Shown piece after piece: positions 61,614-64,000 of a DNA stretch of 64,000 nucleotides. Position 1 is the first letter of the stretch, and the number at the start of each line of letters is the position of its first letter. The position numbers and the translations under genes are program-made. Below the pieces are notes generated by a model. The model saw only the letters and a program-made list of their open reading frames with translations, searched no databases and had not been told where the DNA came from. This DNA is from Bradyrhizobium sp. GTDB taxonomy: Bacteria; Pseudomonadota; Alphaproteobacteria; Rhizobiales; Xanthobacteraceae. The stretch covers positions 62,001-126,000 of the forward strand of contig NZ_SSMW01000080.1 of NCBI RefSeq assembly GCF_004799405.1. Reading direction: 5' to 3'.

Positions 61614-62663
61614 ATGACGGCAGGGCAAGATAGCGCGCAAGCGGCGCAGTGGCAGAGATGGCGCAGCCTCGCCGAGCTTTATCACGCCTGCTTCACCGGC
61701 CTCATTCTCACGGTGGTGACGCGGCGCGGCACGGCCGAAGCCGCCGAATTCGTGTTCCGGGTCTTTCGCCGCCAGCAGCAGGAGCGTTTCCTGCCCGGGC
61801 TGGAGAAACTGGGCTTGAGCAAGCTGCCGCCGGCGGTGGCGGCGGCACAGTATCACTATCTCTCCAACTGGATCGGCGGCGTTTGCGTCGAATACATGTA
61901 CGAGACCGACCGCAAGGCCTGGATCCGCTATCCGCCGCCGCGCTGGATCTGGAAAGGCACCGCGATCTGCGGCATCCCCGGCGAAGTATCGCGCGCGATG
62001 CTGCGGGGATGGCACGCCAACAACGGCGTCGCGCTGGGCAACCCAAAACTCGGCTTTGCCTGCACCAAGCAGAGCGTCGACGGACAGGATGGCCTGGAAG
62101 GCTATTACTGCGAATACGACTACGCGCTGGAGGTCGACCAGCGCCTGGTGTTCGCGCGCCATCTCGAAGCGCCGTTGTTCGATCCCGCGACCGCGCCGGC
62201 TTTGCCGGTCGAAAGCTGGCCCAGGCCACGGCTGGAAAAAGCCTACCGGAATTACGCGATGGAATATGTGCGGACCGCCGCACCGGTGATGGTGCAACTA
62301 TTCGGTCCCGAAGACGCCGGCTATCTCTTGCATCTGACCGGGAAACTGATCGGTATGCAGTATTTCGATGAAGTCGCGCGCGGCTTCGGCATGGCTCGCG
62401 GGACGGCAAAAGATTTTGCCGTGTTCCTGCGCGCGTTGTTCGGCGCGCAGGACGATGTCGCCGATGCTAGCGAGTCCGGAGTTTGCGAAATCCGGCAACA
62501 GACCTGGAAGCTGATGGCCGATGTCGGCGATTATCACCCCGCTTGCGCCAAAGTTCTTGAAGGATTGTTCGAGGGCCTCGCGGCCGGCTGCGGCCGCCAC
62601 ATCGCCGTCGACATGAAACCGGCCGCCGGCGGTGCCCCGCCGTTTGTGTGGTCGATCGAATAG
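61614..62663 (+). CDS. Uncharacterised protein
   Basis: From ATG 61614 (MTAGQDSAQ) 349 residues; a GTG at 61578, overlapping the dcd stop, would add 12. Aromatic-rich conserved-looking stretches are EYMYETDRKAWIRYPPPRWI, LGFACTKQSVDGQDGLEGYY and FGPEDAGYLLHLTGKLIGMQ. No membrane helices or known catalytic motif. I do not recognise the family. It lies immediately after dcd and probably shares its transcript. Confidence 0.75.
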   Translation: MTAGQDSAQAAQWQRWRSLAELYHACFTGLILTVVTRRGTAEAAEFVFRVFRRQQQERFLPGLEKLGLSKLPPAVAAAQYHYLSNWIGGVCVEYMYETDRKAWIRYPPPRWIWKGTAICGIPGEVSRAMLRGWHANNGVALGNPKLGFACTKQSVDGQDGLEGYYCEYDYALEVDQRLVFARHLEAPLFDPATAPALPVESWPRPRLEKAYRNYAMEYVRTAAPVMVQLFGPEDAGYLLHLTGKLIGMQYFDEVARGFGMARGTAKDFAVFLRALFGAQDDVADASESGVCEIRQQTWKLMADVGDYHPACAKVLEGLFEGLAAGCGRHIAVDMKPAAGGAPPFVWSIE

Positions 62664-62793
62664 ACCCGGCTCCTTGATCTGCGCACCCGCAATCCGGCAG
62701 ACCGCCATTGCGCCCGATGCACATGGCATCGGGCAGAATCCGGTGCTAGGAAGCGCCCGGCACGGCAGCTAGATCGGGCCCAAGGGAGAAGAA

Positions 62794-64000
62794 ATGTCCG
62801 ATCTCGGCGTTGCCGACATTCCCGTAGCCGATGGCAACGAGCCGTCGCTTGCTCCGATCGCTTCACCGGCGCGGAATTTGCTGACCGACGGTCCGATTCT
62901 GCACACCTTGCTCTGGCTTGCCTGGCCGAACGTCGTCGCGCTCAGCGCTGGCACCTGCGTGGTGATCGCCGAGACGTCCTATATCGGCAGGCTCGGCGTG
63001 GAGTCGCTGGCGGCGATGGCGCTGGTGTTTCCGTTCGTGATCCTGTCGATGACGATGTCGGGCGGCGCCATGGGCGGCGGCGTCTCGTCGGCGATCGCAC
63101 GCGCGCTTGGCGCCGGCGACAGGGAGCGCGCCTCGGCGCTGGCGGTGCATGCGCTGATGATCGGCGCCTGTTTCGGGCTCGGCTTCACGCTGATCATGCT
63201 GATCTTCGGGCCGGCGCTATTGGAAATGCTCGGTGGCCGCGGCGACGTGCTCGCGCGCGCCATCGGCTATATCCAGATTTTCTTCGGTGGCGGCGTGATT
63301 CCGTGGCTGATGAATACGCTGGCCGCGATCCTGCGCGGCACCGGCAACATGAAGCTGCCTTCGCTGATCGTTCTTAACTCCGCAGTCTGCCAGATCATTC
63401 TTGGCGGCATCCTCGGCCTCGGGCTCGGGCCGGTGCCGCAATTCGGCATGCCCGGTGTGGCCGCGGGCTCGCTGACCGCCTACTCGATCAACGGCGCCAT
63501 CATGGCGTGGTATATTTTTTCCGGCCGGGCGCGCGTCAAGCCGAAACTCGCGGGATTCCGGATCCAGCGCGCCATGTTCTTCGATATTCTCAAGGTCGGC
63601 GCCGTCGCGTGTTTCTCGCCGCTGCAGGGGGTGCTGACGATCACCATCTTCACCCACATGCTGGCGCAGTTCGGAACCGAAATCCTGGCCGGATACGGCA
63701 TCGGCGCCCGGCTGGAATTCATGCTGACCTCGATCGCATTCGCGGTCGGCATTGCGTCGGTGCCGATGGTCGGAATGGCGATCGGCGCGGGCCGGATCGC
63801 GCGGGCGCGACGGATTGCGTTGATTTCGGGCTCGGTCGCATTCATCTCGGTCGGCGGATTGGGAACCCTGGTCGCGATCTTTCCCGATCTCTGGGTCAAT
63901 ATCTTCACCCACAATCCCGGCGTGCGCGACGCGAGCCAGCAATACCTGTCGACGGCAGCGCCTTGTTATGCGTTCATCGGACTAGCGACCGCGATGTATT
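62794..64000 (+). CDS. MATE-family efflux transporter (3' end cut by window)
   Basis: ATG 62794 follows an AAGGGAGAAG site; 402 codons are visible before the window ends. Multiple membrane helices and MATE features are seen: TDGPILHTLLWLAWPNVVAL, the GRLGVESLAAMALVFPFVIL helix, GGGVSSAIARALGAGDRERA and GTEILAGYGIGARLEFM. It expels drugs or metabolites in exchange for cations. The substrate cannot be inferred. Confidence 0.9.
   Translation, partial: MSDLGVADIPVADGNEPSLAPIASPARNLLTDGPILHTLLWLAWPNVVALSAGTCVVIAETSYIGRLGVESLAAMALVFPFVILSMTMSGGAMGGGVSSAIARALGAGDRERASALAVHALMIGACFGLGFTLIMLIFGPALLEMLGGRGDVLARAIGYIQIFFGGGVIPWLMNTLAAILRGTGNMKLPSLIVLNSAVCQIILGGILGLGLGPVPQFGMPGVAAGSLTAYSINGAIMAWYIFSGRARVKPKLAGFRIQRAMFFDILKVGAVACFSPLQGVLTITIFTHMLAQFGTEILAGYGIGARLEFMLTSIAFAVGIASVPMVGMAIGAGRIARARRIALISGSVAFISVGGLGTLVAIFPDLWVNIFTHNPGVRDASQQYLSTAAPCYAFIGLATAMY

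Overview
The window reads as a chromosomal segment of a GC-rich alphaproteobacterium of the Bradyrhizobium/Rhodopseudomonas type (Nitrobacteraceae). Support for this comes from gene content: GcrA, an AapJ-like amino-acid binding protein, a SAM-II riboswitch before metZ, a two-domain dCTP deaminase, OpgC and an aerobic box-type benzoyl-CoA cluster. It is also supported by the many short palindromic repeats between genes. No rRNA, tRNA, CRISPR array or prophage was seen. The first and last genes are cut by the window edges.

Region 1-5.7 kb holds an AapJ-like binding protein (partial), a periplasmic L,D-transpeptidase, an ECF-type sigma factor and a two-component pair: an OmpR-type regulator overlapping a receiver-DUF3369-histidine kinase. 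Region 5.7-15.7 kb is a nitrogen-scavenging cluster. It has a Dpp/Opp-type transporter (binding protein, two permeases, one fused double ATPase), then AtzG-, AtzE- and AtzH-like proteins and a GntR/FCD regulator, with a convergent AtzF-like allophanate hydrolase. It looks like the lower half of the cyanurate/biuret pathway without the ring-opening enzyme. A type II NADH dehydrogenase follows.

Region 17.4-35.8 kb is the most interesting part. A complete IS1595-like element (17438-19676) with two terminal inverted repeats and an 8-bp target duplication carries three passenger genes. It sits exactly in what looks like the -10 region of the next operon, a LivKHMGF-type transporter presumed to import benzoate. 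Its right end supplies a -35-like hexamer 16 bp from the retained TATAAT. The transporter is followed on the other strand by a glutamine-synthetase-like enzyme, a Rieske oxygenase, the regulator BoxR and a small DUF3658-like gene. Divergent from these run benzoate-CoA ligase, an alpha/beta hydrolase, a DUF309 protein, BoxC and BoxB. BoxA and the BoxD aldehyde dehydrogenase are not in the window.

Region 35.8-40.2 kb holds an SDR oxidoreductase, a polysaccharide deacetylase, an OmpA/BON envelope protein with a small membrane partner, and a DinB-like protein. Region 40.4-48.3 kb is a YbhN-type membrane protein followed by the phosphate regulon phoR-pstSCAB-phoU-phoB, with a textbook Pho box before pstS. 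Region 48.5-52.8 kb is gcrA, then argD-argF and Hsp33. Region 52.8-64 kb holds a caspase-like protein, apaG, an OpgC acyltransferase followed by two SGNH-fold proteins (one with its catalytic motifs eroded), metZ under a SAM-II riboswitch with a visible attenuator, dcd, an unrecognised protein and a MATE transporter (partial).
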